This document shows, piece by piece, positions 18,672 through 27,182 of a stretch of 64,000 bases of DNA (positions are counted from its first letter, which is position 1; each line of letters starts with the position of its first letter). The translations under genes and the position numbers were made by a program. The notes below the pieces were generated by a model. That model saw nothing but the letters and a program-made list of their open reading frames with translations. It was not told the DNA's origin and made no database searches. Origin of the DNA: Pseudomonas sp. B6002 (GTDB taxonomy: Bacteria > Pseudomonadota > Gammaproteobacteria > Pseudomonadales > Pseudomonadaceae); NCBI RefSeq assembly GCF_013385985.1, contig NZ_JACAOY010000023.1, forward strand, positions 62,001 through 126,000, read 5' to 3'.

Positions 18672-20982
18672 TGCGTACCCCACGGTTCACGACAAGCCGT
18701 TGTTCGCCGTCCGCAGTGCGGGGCAGCGAAAGCGCGAGGCCCAGCACTGCCTGTGTTGGCGCGCGAAGCGGTTCGGGATCCAGGGGGTAGAGCAGGAGCA
18801 GGCCCTGCTGCGCGGGCCGGTCCTCACGCATTGCCCGTGCATTGAAGCCGGAGCCAGTGCGGTAGTTCTCCGGTCCGCCATACAGATCGACACCTTCATG
18901 GCGTGGATCGATCAGTATGCCGATCGACTCGCTGGCCTGCAACGAACGTCGAACGAGGCCGAAAGGCCTTCCCCCTAAGAGCACCTGCCGTTCCCGCTGC
19001 GGGTTAGCTACGAACACGGTCCAGTTCGTCATCTCTCCCGCTTCGGCTCGCTCCAGGATCCAGTCGGCAATCTCCGCCCCCTGAAATGCAATGCTATTCG
19101 AGTGCCCTTCATAACGCCTCAGGAACAATGCGATGTCCTCGGCCGGCACATCGTGTGCTATGGCGCCCCCGTGTGCATCCTGTGTCGGGGGGTGCTGTCG
19201 GAGCAGGGCGGACGCCAAGTCCAAGTTCCGTTCCAGCAGTTCCCGGTCGTGCATGGGAAACAGAATCGTCTGCGGGTTTTCGCCAGACCATGATCGTGAA
19301 TCATCCGTCTGCATCCTGCTCTTGTTCTTGCTGGTGAGCAGAAGCTTTGAATGGGCACGCATCCGAATGGCCATCTGGTCAGGCCTGCGGCCGGCCTTGT
19401 TTAGTGCCGTGATGGAGTCACGCAGGGATTCTTCAACCAGCGCCAACTCCACGAACCACTGAGCAATGCCTTCGGTTGTCCAGATGCGGATCAGGTCTTC
19501 ATAGCCTGTCCTGAAACCATACCAGCGGGCCATCTGCAGCAGAGCGTCCGCCAGCGTTGTGGTGCGTAGGAAGTAGGCAATCGTCAGCCCCTCAAGCGTC
19601 AATCCGCGCGACAGCCGATTGCCACCCACTGCAACAAGCTGCCGTCCAGGCTTGGTGTCGTATTCCAGCTCGTCGCCCGTCGTGCTATTGAGCACAACAA
19701 CCACTAGACGGGCTAGATTTGTCACTGCCTCTTCCAGTAGAACCTCTTCGCTGCAAGGTAGATGCACCGGTCCCAGCCCTGCGAGCGTTGACCGGAACAT
19801 CTGTTTGAGCACGCCGGGTTCGGCGTTCTCATGATGGAACCAGCTGCGGATCTGTTCCTTGATCGCCTCTCCAATGCGCAACTGGTCCTGCTGGAGCCTG
19901 GATACGTGCACCAGCATCGTGTTCGGCTTATCCATCTGGCCGCGCTGCAGTCTGATGGCGCCAGCAAGTGCAAAAGTCAGGAGGGCATCGGCGAGCGACT
20001 GGGGAAGATCCAGCGGTCCTCGGGCAACTATCACCTCGCTCCTTTTGCGCTGCTTCGGCTTCATAGCCTTCACATCCGCCGCGTCTACAGGGCGCAGTAC
20101 ATCGCGGCCCTGCGAGCTGACGCCGAAAAGCTCTTCGGTTCCTGTGTAGCCGTCCGGCCGCGGAAGCTGCACGACGAAGTCCTTGGGGAATAGGTCTTCG
20201 CCCACCCGGCTGTCATTGGCGTCAGGGTCGATGAGGATGTTGGCGAATGGCGTAGCCGTGTAGGCGATGTATGTGGCCCGAGGAATCTTTCTGAGAATGT
20301 CGCGAATCAGGGCATTGGTCAGTGATGGGGCCGTGTCGTCATCCGGTTCGGTGTCGGTGTCGATACTGGGGTCGCGCCTATTTCCGCGTGTATTGATGGA
20401 GGCCTGATCGGCTTCGTCATCGATGAGAAGGACCGGTACATCAGCGAGCCGGCCTTCGAGCTTGCCAAACCACTGGTTGAGCCGTTTCAGGATCGGCGTG
20501 ATCTTCTTCGCGACGATCAGAACGGTACCGGTCGAAGCGAACCCGTCGGCCACCTCCGGCTCACGAAAGTCTGAAGCCTCATCGGTCAGCTTGATCCAGT
20601 CGACGCCGGTCCCGGCCAACTCTAGATCCAGGCGCCTCTGCGTCTGGTTCCGCAGTGAATCGTGAATGCCTGAAAGAACGATGATCAGGCGATAGCCGAC
20701 ATCGGCTGCGCGCGCTGCCACAGCCGTGAAGTTGGCGGTCTTGCCGGACTGAACGTAGCCGACGACCAGACCGCGGCACTGGAATTCCGGGCGACCTACC
20801 GGTGTGGTCTTCGAGATGATCCGCAGGGACTCTTCCGCGACCGACGCAATCTGGTGCGGCTTCCATTTGGGCTGGCCCCGCAGATAGGCTTCATGCAGGG
20901 ACCAGTTGGTCCAGGCGGTTGCATCCGTCCACAGGGTCAGCCCTGGCTTCAGTGTAAGGGGAAGCGGAAGCCGGACCTGCAT
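18664..20982 (-). CDS. Z1-domain superfamily 2 helicase-like ATPase
   Basis: Large predicted DNA-dependent ATPase of 772 residues. Superfamily 2 motifs are clear: GYVQSGKTANFTA (motif I, 75-87), VLLIDDEADQAS (motif II, 184-194), YIAYTATPFANIL (motif III, 238-250), GNRLSRGLTLEGL (motif V, 454-466) and LLQMARWYGFR (motif VI, 481-491). The last two are hallmarks of the Z1 domain family. The C-terminal 230 residues carry no recognised motif. Its start shares one base with the stop of the upstream GHKL ATPase, and its end overlaps the nuclease gene. It probably translocates on DNA to position cleavage. Confidence 0.85.
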   Translation of the reverse strand: MQVRLPLPLTLKPGLTLWTDATAWTNWSLHEAYLRGQPKWKPHQIASVAEESLRIISKTTPVGRPEFQCRGLVVGYVQSGKTANFTAVAARAADVGYRLIIVLSGIHDSLRNQTQRRLDLELAGTGVDWIKLTDEASDFREPEVADGFASTGTVLIVAKKITPILKRLNQWFGKLEGRLADVPVLLIDDEADQASINTRGNRRDPSIDTDTEPDDDTAPSLTNALIRDILRKIPRATYIAYTATPFANILIDPDANDSRVGEDLFPKDFVVQLPRPDGYTGTEELFGVSSQGRDVLRPVDAADVKAMKPKQRKRSEVIVARGPLDLPQSLADALLTFALAGAIRLQRGQMDKPNTMLVHVSRLQQDQLRIGEAIKEQIRSWFHHENAEPGVLKQMFRSTLAGLGPVHLPCSEEVLLEEAVTNLARLVVVVLNSTTGDELEYDTKPGRQLVAVGGNRLSRGLTLEGLTIAYFLRTTTLADALLQMARWYGFRTGYEDLIRIWTTEGIAQWFVELALVEESLRDSITALNKAGRRPDQMAIRMRAHSKLLLTSKNKSRMQTDDSRSWSGENPQTILFPMHDRELLERNLDLASALLRQHPPTQDAHGGAIAHDVPAEDIALFLRRYEGHSNSIAFQGAEIADWILERAEAGEMTNWTVFVANPQRERQVLLGGRPFGLVRRSLQASESIGILIDPRHEGVDLYGGPENYRTGSGFNARAMREDRPAQQGLLLLYPLDPEPLRAPTQAVLGLALSLPRTADGEQRLVVNRGVRNG

Positions 20983-23000
20983 CAGGCGTTGTCCGTCAAC
21001 TGGTCCGGGACACCGGCCGTCTCCAGAGCGCGAAGGAACTCAGACAGAGCCGTCTTGGCCTCGGCATCCTTGTCGATGAGCTGCACGAGCGTCACCAGCG
21101 TCGGCATCAGCGGGGTGACCTCGACTTCCTCCCCCTTAAACCCAGTTTTGCGTTGCCATGGCTTGTCGCCGCTGCTGACAAGGCGAATTGAAGTTTTGTC
21201 CTTCTTTGCAGCCGGGGCTGGAGCAGGTGCCGCCACGGGAGTACCTCCCGCTGCTGTCGTTGGAGGCAAGAAGCCGCCTGGCTCTGGCGTGCCGGCCGGC
21301 GACACAGTCTTGCCGCCTCCTTTCTGAGCCGGCGCAGGTTTTTCCTTCTTGTTGTAACGGAGGCGGGCTGCTGCGCGAGGGGCCTTGATCAGGTCTCCGA
21401 GGGGCTTGGTGATCGCAAAGGGCAGACGAATGAGCTGCTTGCTGATATCTACCTGCAACTGCTCATCTGCCAGCCTGTCGAAGTCGACTGCGACACGAAT
21501 CAGCTTGGTGTGCTCATCCTTGGCGAAGAGATCTTCCCAGCCGCCCCATTTGATGAGGCGGTCAAGTCGATAGAAGTACAGGCCCTGAGCATCGTTTGCG
21601 CGGCCATTCAGGGAGTGGCGGTCACGTTCGACGCGTTGTTCCAGCGGTGACAGAACCTTGATGTATTCGTCGAACTCTGCCTCGTTTGGCGTGACGTACG
21701 CACGAACATAGAGGGCAGGCGTCTTGTCCGGAGAAGCGCCGGGGAGCTCGATGCGATGCTGATCGTACTCTTTCGTCAGCGGGTGCCCCATAGGGTTATT
21801 GGCTCGCAGAACGTCATCGTTCACCCGGATGACTACCTTCTCGCACCCGCGCGCCTTGCCTTCAAGGTATCGGTGGAAGACCAGTTCAAGGTGCGACTTG
21901 ATGGCAGCGAGTTCCTGCGCGTAGGGAGAATCTGCCCTGCCTCTCGCAGGCTCCATCGAGGGGCGCATCTGTGTGAGCAGCACGGCCGTGCCCGAGTCGC
22001 CGATATCCACTGCCGAGGCATGCTCGGGAGCTACCGGGTCGCTCAGAAGCGCCCAGCGGCGCGTCTTGGCAAGATGGTACTTGTCCCAGGTGAGTGTCGT
22101 GCTCTCGTTTCCGGCAGCTTTCGATACGACCGTCAGTCGATCGGCCTGGGACCAGGCCGCCCCCTTCAGCCCATAGCCGAACTTGCCCAGGTCGCCGTCG
22201 TCATATTCACGCTGGTGCCCGATCTTCATGGCGTCGCGCAGACCCGATGGAGTCATGCCCGTGCCGTCGTCGCGAATACACATCCACCGGCCGCCCGCAT
22301 TGGGATTCGGGAAGGTGATGTCGATCTCCCGAGCGCCATGCGATAGGCTGTTGTCCACCAGATCGGCCACGGCGCTGGGCAGGCTGTGCCCCGCACGTGC
22401 CAGGATCTTGAAGAGACCGAGCGGGTCAGGTGCTGCGTCATCGTCGTCGCGGTTGTTGTCGTTTTCTTTTTGTGACGTCATGGACACGGTTTCTGCCTCC
22501 TGGAATAGCTGCGGGAAGTGATCCGAGAGCACTACCTGGCAGTGCTGGCCTTCATCACCGTACAACGCGATCATTGCGGATTTGCCGAGACGGGTGCTCT
22601 CTCCATGGCCGAGGATCGAAGAGTGGGCTGGGTGGTCTGCTGGGATGACAACCCAGGATGCATTGGCCGGAGTGGTTGAGGCGTCAACCACCATTGCGAA
22701 CAGAACGCCTGGGTCAACGAAACTGTAGAAGGAGCTTTTCGGACAATCGCCTTCGAATCTCCAATTTTTGTGCTGCCGCTTGAGCCATGAAGCAATCTCA
22801 ACCACGGTAACTTCGTCTTCGAGACGCCGGCAGGTGATTGCGATGGTGTCAGAGCTCTCTGCTGAAGGAAAAACCCTGTTGACGACGTCCAAATCGAAGT
22901 TGATGGAACGCTGCTTGGCGCGTTCCTTCCCCTGACGGCGGTACTCATGAAACATGCCGAGTTCGGAATGAGTCAGCAGTCGGAGAATGGTGAACTTCAC
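20982..23000 (-). CDS. GHKL ATPase, MORC/MutL-like, with N-terminal extension
   Basis: Predicted ATP-gated clamp or sensor, 672 residues. The GHKL fold begins late: VADLVDNSLSHG (N-box, 211-222, with Asp where most have Glu), CIRDDGTGMT (G1, 241-250) and LGKFGYGLKGAA (G2, 271-282). The first ~170 residues form an extra domain of unknown role (HSELGMFHEYRRQGKERAKQ). Residues about 550-620 are a Pro/Ala/Gly-rich linker (GGFLPPTTAAGGTPVAAPA). The start overlaps the methyltransferase stop by 4 bases. Iyer and colleagues (2008) described such MORC-like ATPases in restriction-modification operons. Confidence 0.85.
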   Translation of the reverse strand: MKFTILRLLTHSELGMFHEYRRQGKERAKQRSINFDLDVVNRVFPSAESSDTIAITCRRLEDEVTVVEIASWLKRQHKNWRFEGDCPKSSFYSFVDPGVLFAMVVDASTTPANASWVVIPADHPAHSSILGHGESTRLGKSAMIALYGDEGQHCQVVLSDHFPQLFQEAETVSMTSQKENDNNRDDDDAAPDPLGLFKILARAGHSLPSAVADLVDNSLSHGAREIDITFPNPNAGGRWMCIRDDGTGMTPSGLRDAMKIGHQREYDDGDLGKFGYGLKGAAWSQADRLTVVSKAAGNESTTLTWDKYHLAKTRRWALLSDPVAPEHASAVDIGDSGTAVLLTQMRPSMEPARGRADSPYAQELAAIKSHLELVFHRYLEGKARGCEKVVIRVNDDVLRANNPMGHPLTKEYDQHRIELPGASPDKTPALYVRAYVTPNEAEFDEYIKVLSPLEQRVERDRHSLNGRANDAQGLYFYRLDRLIKWGGWEDLFAKDEHTKLIRVAVDFDRLADEQLQVDISKQLIRLPFAITKPLGDLIKAPRAAARLRYNKKEKPAPAQKGGGKTVSPAGTPEPGGFLPPTTAAGGTPVAAPAPAPAAKKDKTSIRLVSSGDKPWQRKTGFKGEEVEVTPLMPTLVTLVQLIDKDAEAKTALSEFLRALETAGVPDQLTDNA

Positions 23001-24661
23001 TTACTGCCCTCAGTAGTCTTGATTTGTGATTGCTCTAAATCGAACAGTGCTACACGCATGTCCAGTGTCTCCGGTGCTCCCAAGCACTCCCGCATTCCAC
23101 GAGCGATGGCATATGCAAAGAGCGGTGGTACGGCGTTGCCGATCTGCTTGAATGCCGGGTTCATCGATCCTTTGAAAACGAAACCGTCAGGGAATGACTG
23201 GAGCCGCGCAGCCTCACGGACGGTAATGGTGCGTGCCTGTTTCGAGTCGAAGTGGATGTGGGAATAAGAGTCCTTGCCGAGGTGCGCCATCAGCGTACGT
23301 ACCGGCGCATCGGGGCGGAGCTTCCACCACTTGTTCGGAAACTTTCCCGGGTCATACGGAATGCGCCAGGACGTAATGTATGTGCTGACGTCTGCGTTTC
23401 TCGGGTCGGTGGGCAAACCGAGTCTGCTGCGATCGGCAAGCCAGTTCGCAATTTTCTGCTCTACATAGGCATGCACCTGCGGGTACTCCCAGCCGGGCTG
23501 AATCTCGGCGAAGATCTTGTAGTCGCGCGGCAGATACCGAAAAACATGGCCCGTCGTAGACTTGGTCGTAAATCCGTGCCACTCCCGCATCAGGCGCGAA
23601 TAGGCAGTCGACGGCTTTTTTGTTGTGTACTCGACAGGTTCTGACGGGTCTTTCGCCCCGCGACGAATGGCACCCGAGCGAAGCATTTCTTCGGCGTACA
23701 GGTGCGGCAGATCTGCCAGCGCATCAGAGGCCGATGTGGCCGCGGGAGACTCGGGTGCTGGATCGGGAATCCAGCGGTGGTGCGCTGAGCCTTCGGCTTT
23801 GATAACTCGCCTCGCAGCATTCTTGGAACTGGTGTAGCCGGATGGCAGAACCAAGTGGTGCGTTGGAACCGGAAATTTTGGCTTGATGCCGGTCGAACGA
23901 TGGAAGCCGACCAGAATCATGCGTTCCCGCATCTGCGGAACGCCATACCAGACGGAATTCAGCAGTGTGTAGGCTACGTCGTAGCCTTCTTCGGCAAGGC
24001 TTTTGGAAACTAGCTCGGCAACATTGGTGCCGCCATGGTTGAGGATGTCTGGCACGTTCTCCATCAGAAGCGCAACAGGCTTTGTCGCCCGGATGAATGC
24101 GACGTAGCGCTCCCACAGGCTGACCCGTCCATCCACCAGGAAGGCTTCGTCTGCGGTCACCTCTTCGCGCAGGCGGGCCTGCTCGCGGAGCTTAGCCCGG
24201 CCTACACGGGCGAACGCCTGACAGGGTGGCCCGCCGACGAGGACATCGATCTGATGGTCCGTGGCGCCCTGCAGTCCGAGATCGTCGAAGACGGTTTCTG
24301 CGGTTTCGGCTACCGCATCGCGCGGGGCGTGGTGCGCTTCCTTATCCCCCCCGACCGAGCGCGAGCCGAAGTTGGCTCCGTGCGACTTCGCAGCCCACGG
24401 GTCCATTTCGATCGATGCGACCGGTGTAAATCCGGCGGTCAGGAAACCAAGGGAGATGCCGCCACAGCCTGCGAACATGTCCATGTAGCGGATTTCGCCG
24501 CCTTCCTGAATACGCTGCAGCTTGCTGCGGATCAGTTCGTCGTCTGGGGTAGATTCGCGGGAATTCTTGCCAGTCGAGGTGGGCAGGTCTGCAGCCAGGG
24601 TAATGGGCTTTTCGTAGGTGTTGCTGGGCTGCGATTTGTGCAGCTCGGTTTGGATGGACAT
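22997..24661 (-). CDS. DNA (cytosine-5) methyltransferase
   Basis: Modifies host DNA at C5 of cytosine, protecting it from or marking it for the operon's other proteins. The start giving MSIQTELHKSQ follows GAGAGAT; a longer frame lacks a better site. Of 554 residues, MDMFAGCGGISLGF (60-73) binds SAM, GGPPCQAF (143-150) holds the catalytic cysteine, MENVPDIL (200-207) motif VI, then QMRERMILVG (motif VIII) and QIGNAVPPLFA (motif X). The variable target-recognition region is long, so the site cannot be predicted. It is the first gene of the operon and divergent from vsr. Confidence 0.95.
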   Translation of the reverse strand: MSIQTELHKSQPSNTYEKPITLAADLPTSTGKNSRESTPDDELIRSKLQRIQEGGEIRYMDMFAGCGGISLGFLTAGFTPVASIEMDPWAAKSHGANFGSRSVGGDKEAHHAPRDAVAETAETVFDDLGLQGATDHQIDVLVGGPPCQAFARVGRAKLREQARLREEVTADEAFLVDGRVSLWERYVAFIRATKPVALLMENVPDILNHGGTNVAELVSKSLAEEGYDVAYTLLNSVWYGVPQMRERMILVGFHRSTGIKPKFPVPTHHLVLPSGYTSSKNAARRVIKAEGSAHHRWIPDPAPESPAATSASDALADLPHLYAEEMLRSGAIRRGAKDPSEPVEYTTKKPSTAYSRLMREWHGFTTKSTTGHVFRYLPRDYKIFAEIQPGWEYPQVHAYVEQKIANWLADRSRLGLPTDPRNADVSTYITSWRIPYDPGKFPNKWWKLRPDAPVRTLMAHLGKDSYSHIHFDSKQARTITVREAARLQSFPDGFVFKGSMNPAFKQIGNAVPPLFAYAIARGMRECLGAPETLDMRVALFDLEQSQIKTTEGSK

Positions 24662-25093
24662 CCGGTATCTCTCATAGGGAACATGCGCCAAGACCAGCTG
24701 CACGGAGCGCAGTAGGACGGCAGATCAGGCCTGCTCATACCACACGGCGCAGCCCGGATTGACGAATCGTCAACCGGACGCCAAATGCTACATCGTGTCA
24801 GAGTGTACTGAAAATGCCGCGAGGTGTCGCCTGCGCAGGTTGCATGAACATTCACAGTTAGCCAGCCTCAACCGGCGAAAGAATGCCCTGAGCCTCAAGG
24901 CTTACGGGCAAAGGGGTCCGTCTCGACCTAAACGACGATATCTAATGCTTACCATTGCCTGATGAGGCAAAGCCTTCGCCCAGCCCCCCGGGACCGGCGA
25001 AGAAATCCACGATTTAAATTGGCTCACGAAGCGGAAAAGTTTTTTCCAGGGAGGTATCCTGCGACAGAGGCAAGCTCATCTGGGGGGTTGTTC
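24662..25093. other. Divergent promoter region between dcm-like gene and vsr
   Basis: About 430 bases without a credible gene. It must hold promoters for the leftward operon and for vsr. A 67-codon plus-strand frame (24759-24962) has no ribosome site and no helix-turn-helix, so it is not a C-protein. The 14-base sequence ACCATTGCCTGATG at 24951-24964 is repeated exactly after vsr. Confidence 0.55.
24951..24964 (+). repeat. 14-base direct repeat, left copy (flanks vsr)
   Basis: ACCATTGCCTGATG, identical to the copy at 25702-25715 on the same strand. The pair brackets the vsr gene. Confidence 0.6.
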
Positions 25094-25555
25094 ATGGACA
25101 TAGTCAGCAGAGAGGTCAGGTCTCGAATGATGGCGGGCATCCGCGGCAGCGATACATTGCCAGAGATGAAGGTCAGGAAGCTGCTTCATCGGCAAGGCTT
25201 CAGGTATCGCTTACATCAGCGAAATCTTCCCGGCAAACCCGATGTCGTGCTCCCTCGTTATCGTGTCTGCATCTTAGTTCATGGTTGTTTCTGGCACAGG
25301 CATCCGGGCTGCAGGTACGCCACGATCCCAAAGACCCGTGAGGACTTTTGGCAGACGAAATTCGATCAAAACGTGAAGCGTGACACCAGAAACCGAGATG
25401 AACTGCTCAGATCAGGCTGGCGAGTGATCGAGCTCTGGGAGTGCGGAATACGCGGACCGGAAGCGGGGATGAACTGGCTTCTGGAAACGATCCCGGACTG
25501 TACCCACAAATACGTCTCTTGGCCCAATTTCTCCGACTTGCTCGTCGCCAGCTAA
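25094..25555 (+). CDS. vsr: Very short patch repair endonuclease Vsr
   Basis: Nicks beside T:G mismatches that arise when 5-methylcytosine deaminates, limiting mutations at methylated sites. The 153-residue start MDIVSREVRSRMMAGIRGSD is preceded by a G-rich ribosome site and matches the family. Catalytic and structural residues fit E. coli Vsr: D50 (GKPDVV), H63 and H68 in VHGCFWHRHPGC, W67, then FWQTKFDQNVKRD and ELWECGI with zinc-ligand cysteines and histidines. It is divergent from the cytosine methyltransferase, the usual functional partner. Confidence 0.95.
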   Translation: MDIVSREVRSRMMAGIRGSDTLPEMKVRKLLHRQGFRYRLHQRNLPGKPDVVLPRYRVCILVHGCFWHRHPGCRYATIPKTREDFWQTKFDQNVKRDTRNRDELLRSGWRVIELWECGIRGPEAGMNWLLETIPDCTHKYVSWPNFSDLLVAS

Positions 25556-25701
25556 CAGCTCACAGTAATCTGAGCCTATCGGCTTCCCGCACTCGACTTC
25601 CAAGCACTCCAAAAGATTCTTCAATTCAGTCTGGGGCGCGTGGCGCGTGGCGCGCAACGATCAAAAGCAACTATTCACCAGCCATGGCTAACGTTTTCAC
25701 A

Positions 25702-25715
25702 ACCATTGCCTGATG
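25702..25715 (+). repeat. 14-base direct repeat, right copy (flanks vsr)
   Basis: ACCATTGCCTGATG, identical to the copy at 24951-24964. An exact 14-mer this close by is unlikely by chance and may mark an insertion or duplication boundary. Confidence 0.6.
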
Positions 25716-25890
25716 GATTCAATCTCGACGGCTTAAGGGAGCAGAGCTCAAATTGCACCGTCCATCGAAATCCAGATCACGCAGCCTTTCAACTGGTATT
25801 CCAAACGAGTTGCCCAAACAATTATTTACCAACCAAAACAGATAGATGCCGGCTAGTTTCAGATTACCCCGGCCCACCAATTCAAAGCAT

Positions 25891-25921
25891 CAACAAAACC
25901 CGCCAAGTGCGGGTTTTGTTG
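25891..25921. terminator. Intrinsic terminator at island right border
   Basis: A 13-base perfect inverted repeat (CAACAAAACCCGC / GCGGGTTTTGTTG) around CAAGT, with T-rich 3' sides on both strands. No gene ends immediately before it, so it may be a relic of the gene that lay here before the island inserted. Confidence 0.85.
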
Positions 25922-26020
25922 TTTCTGACGTTTAGAAACCACCACCCTCCCCCTCTGGAATCCCCCCCCACTTCCCTTTACCCTGACCCCCTCTATCAGA
26001 CAATCGGAAGTCCGATACCC

Positions 26021-27046
26021 GTGCTCAAGCCCCTCGCCGTCCTCGCACTCGCCTGCACCCCGCTAATCACCACCGCTGCCGACCTCGCCGGTGTGTGGCA
26101 AGGCACCTTGGGCAAATCCGCCATCACCGCGTGCTTTAACGGCGCACATGGCGCCAATGGCAGTTATTACTACCAACGTATCCTCACGCCGATCCAGCTG
26201 ACCCAAGCCAATGCAAGTGAGCCGTGGGCCGAAGAAGGCAACAGCGGTTTCTGGCAACTGGACGAACCCCAAGGCGATACGCTGACCGGCACCTGGAGCA
26301 AGACCCCGGGCGGCAAGGGCTTGGCGTTGTCGCTGAAACGCATAGACGTCGACAGCTGTGCCAGCGACGCCTACAACAACGCGATCGAAGCGCTGCCGCC
26401 GCCGGTGAAGGTGGAGAAAAACACCTTTCATGAACACGCCTATCAGGTGAAGACCCAAGGCGGCCAGGTCATCCTCAAGCTCGAAGGTGACGGCGCGGCC
26501 ATCGACAAGATCAACCGGGACCTGGCGCGCATGGCCATCAGCCCGGATGGCCAGGCCGATTTCTACCGGGAGCGGCGCAATTCGCTGGACCAGGGCGGCG
26601 GCACGTCGACCAGCGAGATCAGCGTAGAGCCCCGCTACTGGTCCTCGCACTGGATCACCGTGCGGTTCTACCGATGGATGGCCGGCTACGGTCGCGGTGG
26701 CATCAGTTGGGGCCTGCACACCTGGAACCTGCAAACCGGCGACAGCGTCGACCCGTGGACCTGGCTGGGTGGCCGTGAAGCGTGGGACAACCCCTACTCC
26801 GGCCAGATCAAGTTGCCTGCGCCCTTCAGCGCATGGCTCGCCAAACAGACCACCACTGACGAAGGCTGCCCGGCGGTGACCAGTTACTCCACCTTCGACT
26901 TGAGCTTCAATACCGAAGGGGTGCAGCTTTCGACGCCCGCCCAGGGCGATGGCTGTGACAACGAATTGAGTTTTACCTGGGAACAGTTGGAGCCGGTGCT
27001 GACAGCAGAAGGCAAAGCCGCACTGCCCAGCTTGAAGGCGCCCTGA
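26021..27046 (+). CDS. Secreted protein of unknown function, RsiV/PdaC-like C-terminal pattern
   Basis: 341 residues from a GTG start chosen because it gives a proper signal peptide (VLKPLAVLALACTPLITTAA); the frame stays open upstream but that part is not protein-like. The mature half begins DLAGVWQGTLGKSAI. The C-terminal half (EPRYWSSHWITVRFYRWMAG, GLHTWNLQTGDSVDPWTWLG) recalls the DUF3298-type domain of RsiV and PdaC in its alternating strands. Four cysteines could pair in the periplasm. Function unknown; the similarity is by eye only. Confidence 0.7.
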   Translation: MLKPLAVLALACTPLITTAADLAGVWQGTLGKSAITACFNGAHGANGSYYYQRILTPIQLTQANASEPWAEEGNSGFWQLDEPQGDTLTGTWSKTPGGKGLALSLKRIDVDSCASDAYNNAIEALPPPVKVEKNTFHEHAYQVKTQGGQVILKLEGDGAAIDKINRDLARMAISPDGQADFYRERRNSLDQGGGTSTSEISVEPRYWSSHWITVRFYRWMAGYGRGGISWGLHTWNLQTGDSVDPWTWLGGREAWDNPYSGQIKLPAPFSAWLAKQTTTDEGCPAVTSYSTFDLSFNTEGVQLSTPAQGDGCDNELSFTWEQLEPVLTAEGKAALPSLKAP

Positions 27047-27182
27047 CTGCCAGAGCAGGCACACAAGGGCGCCTTACAAAAAACTGACACTCATTCACGA
27101 AATATTCAGAAATGCTGACAGATACTAGCCGATTGCCACGGCCGTTCCCCCCGAACGGTCCCTTGCCTCGGTTGCCAGTACT

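Larger units (their letters stand above)
25556..26020. other. Right border region of the island
   Basis: No gene recognised in about 465 bases. It contains a perfect second copy of ACCATTGCCTGATG (25702-25715), a 7-base unit GGCGCGT/C repeated three times (25635-25655) and a strong terminator near 25900. Core-like sequence appears to resume around the terminator. No copy of the ssrA 3' end was found here. Confidence 0.5.

Noticed and set aside
24759-24962. Small frame in the dcm-vsr gap as a control (C) protein
   Set aside because: It lacks a helix-turn-helix pattern, a ribosome site and codon bias.
17718-25555. DISARM or BREX system
   Set aside because: The needed markers are missing: no DrmB-like DUF1998 protein, no PglZ, no BrxC. 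The helicase has Z1, not DISARM-type, motifs.
25556-26020. Copy of the ssrA 3' end as an island attachment site
   Set aside because: I looked for the GGTTCAAATCC...CTCCACCA stretch in this border and found none.
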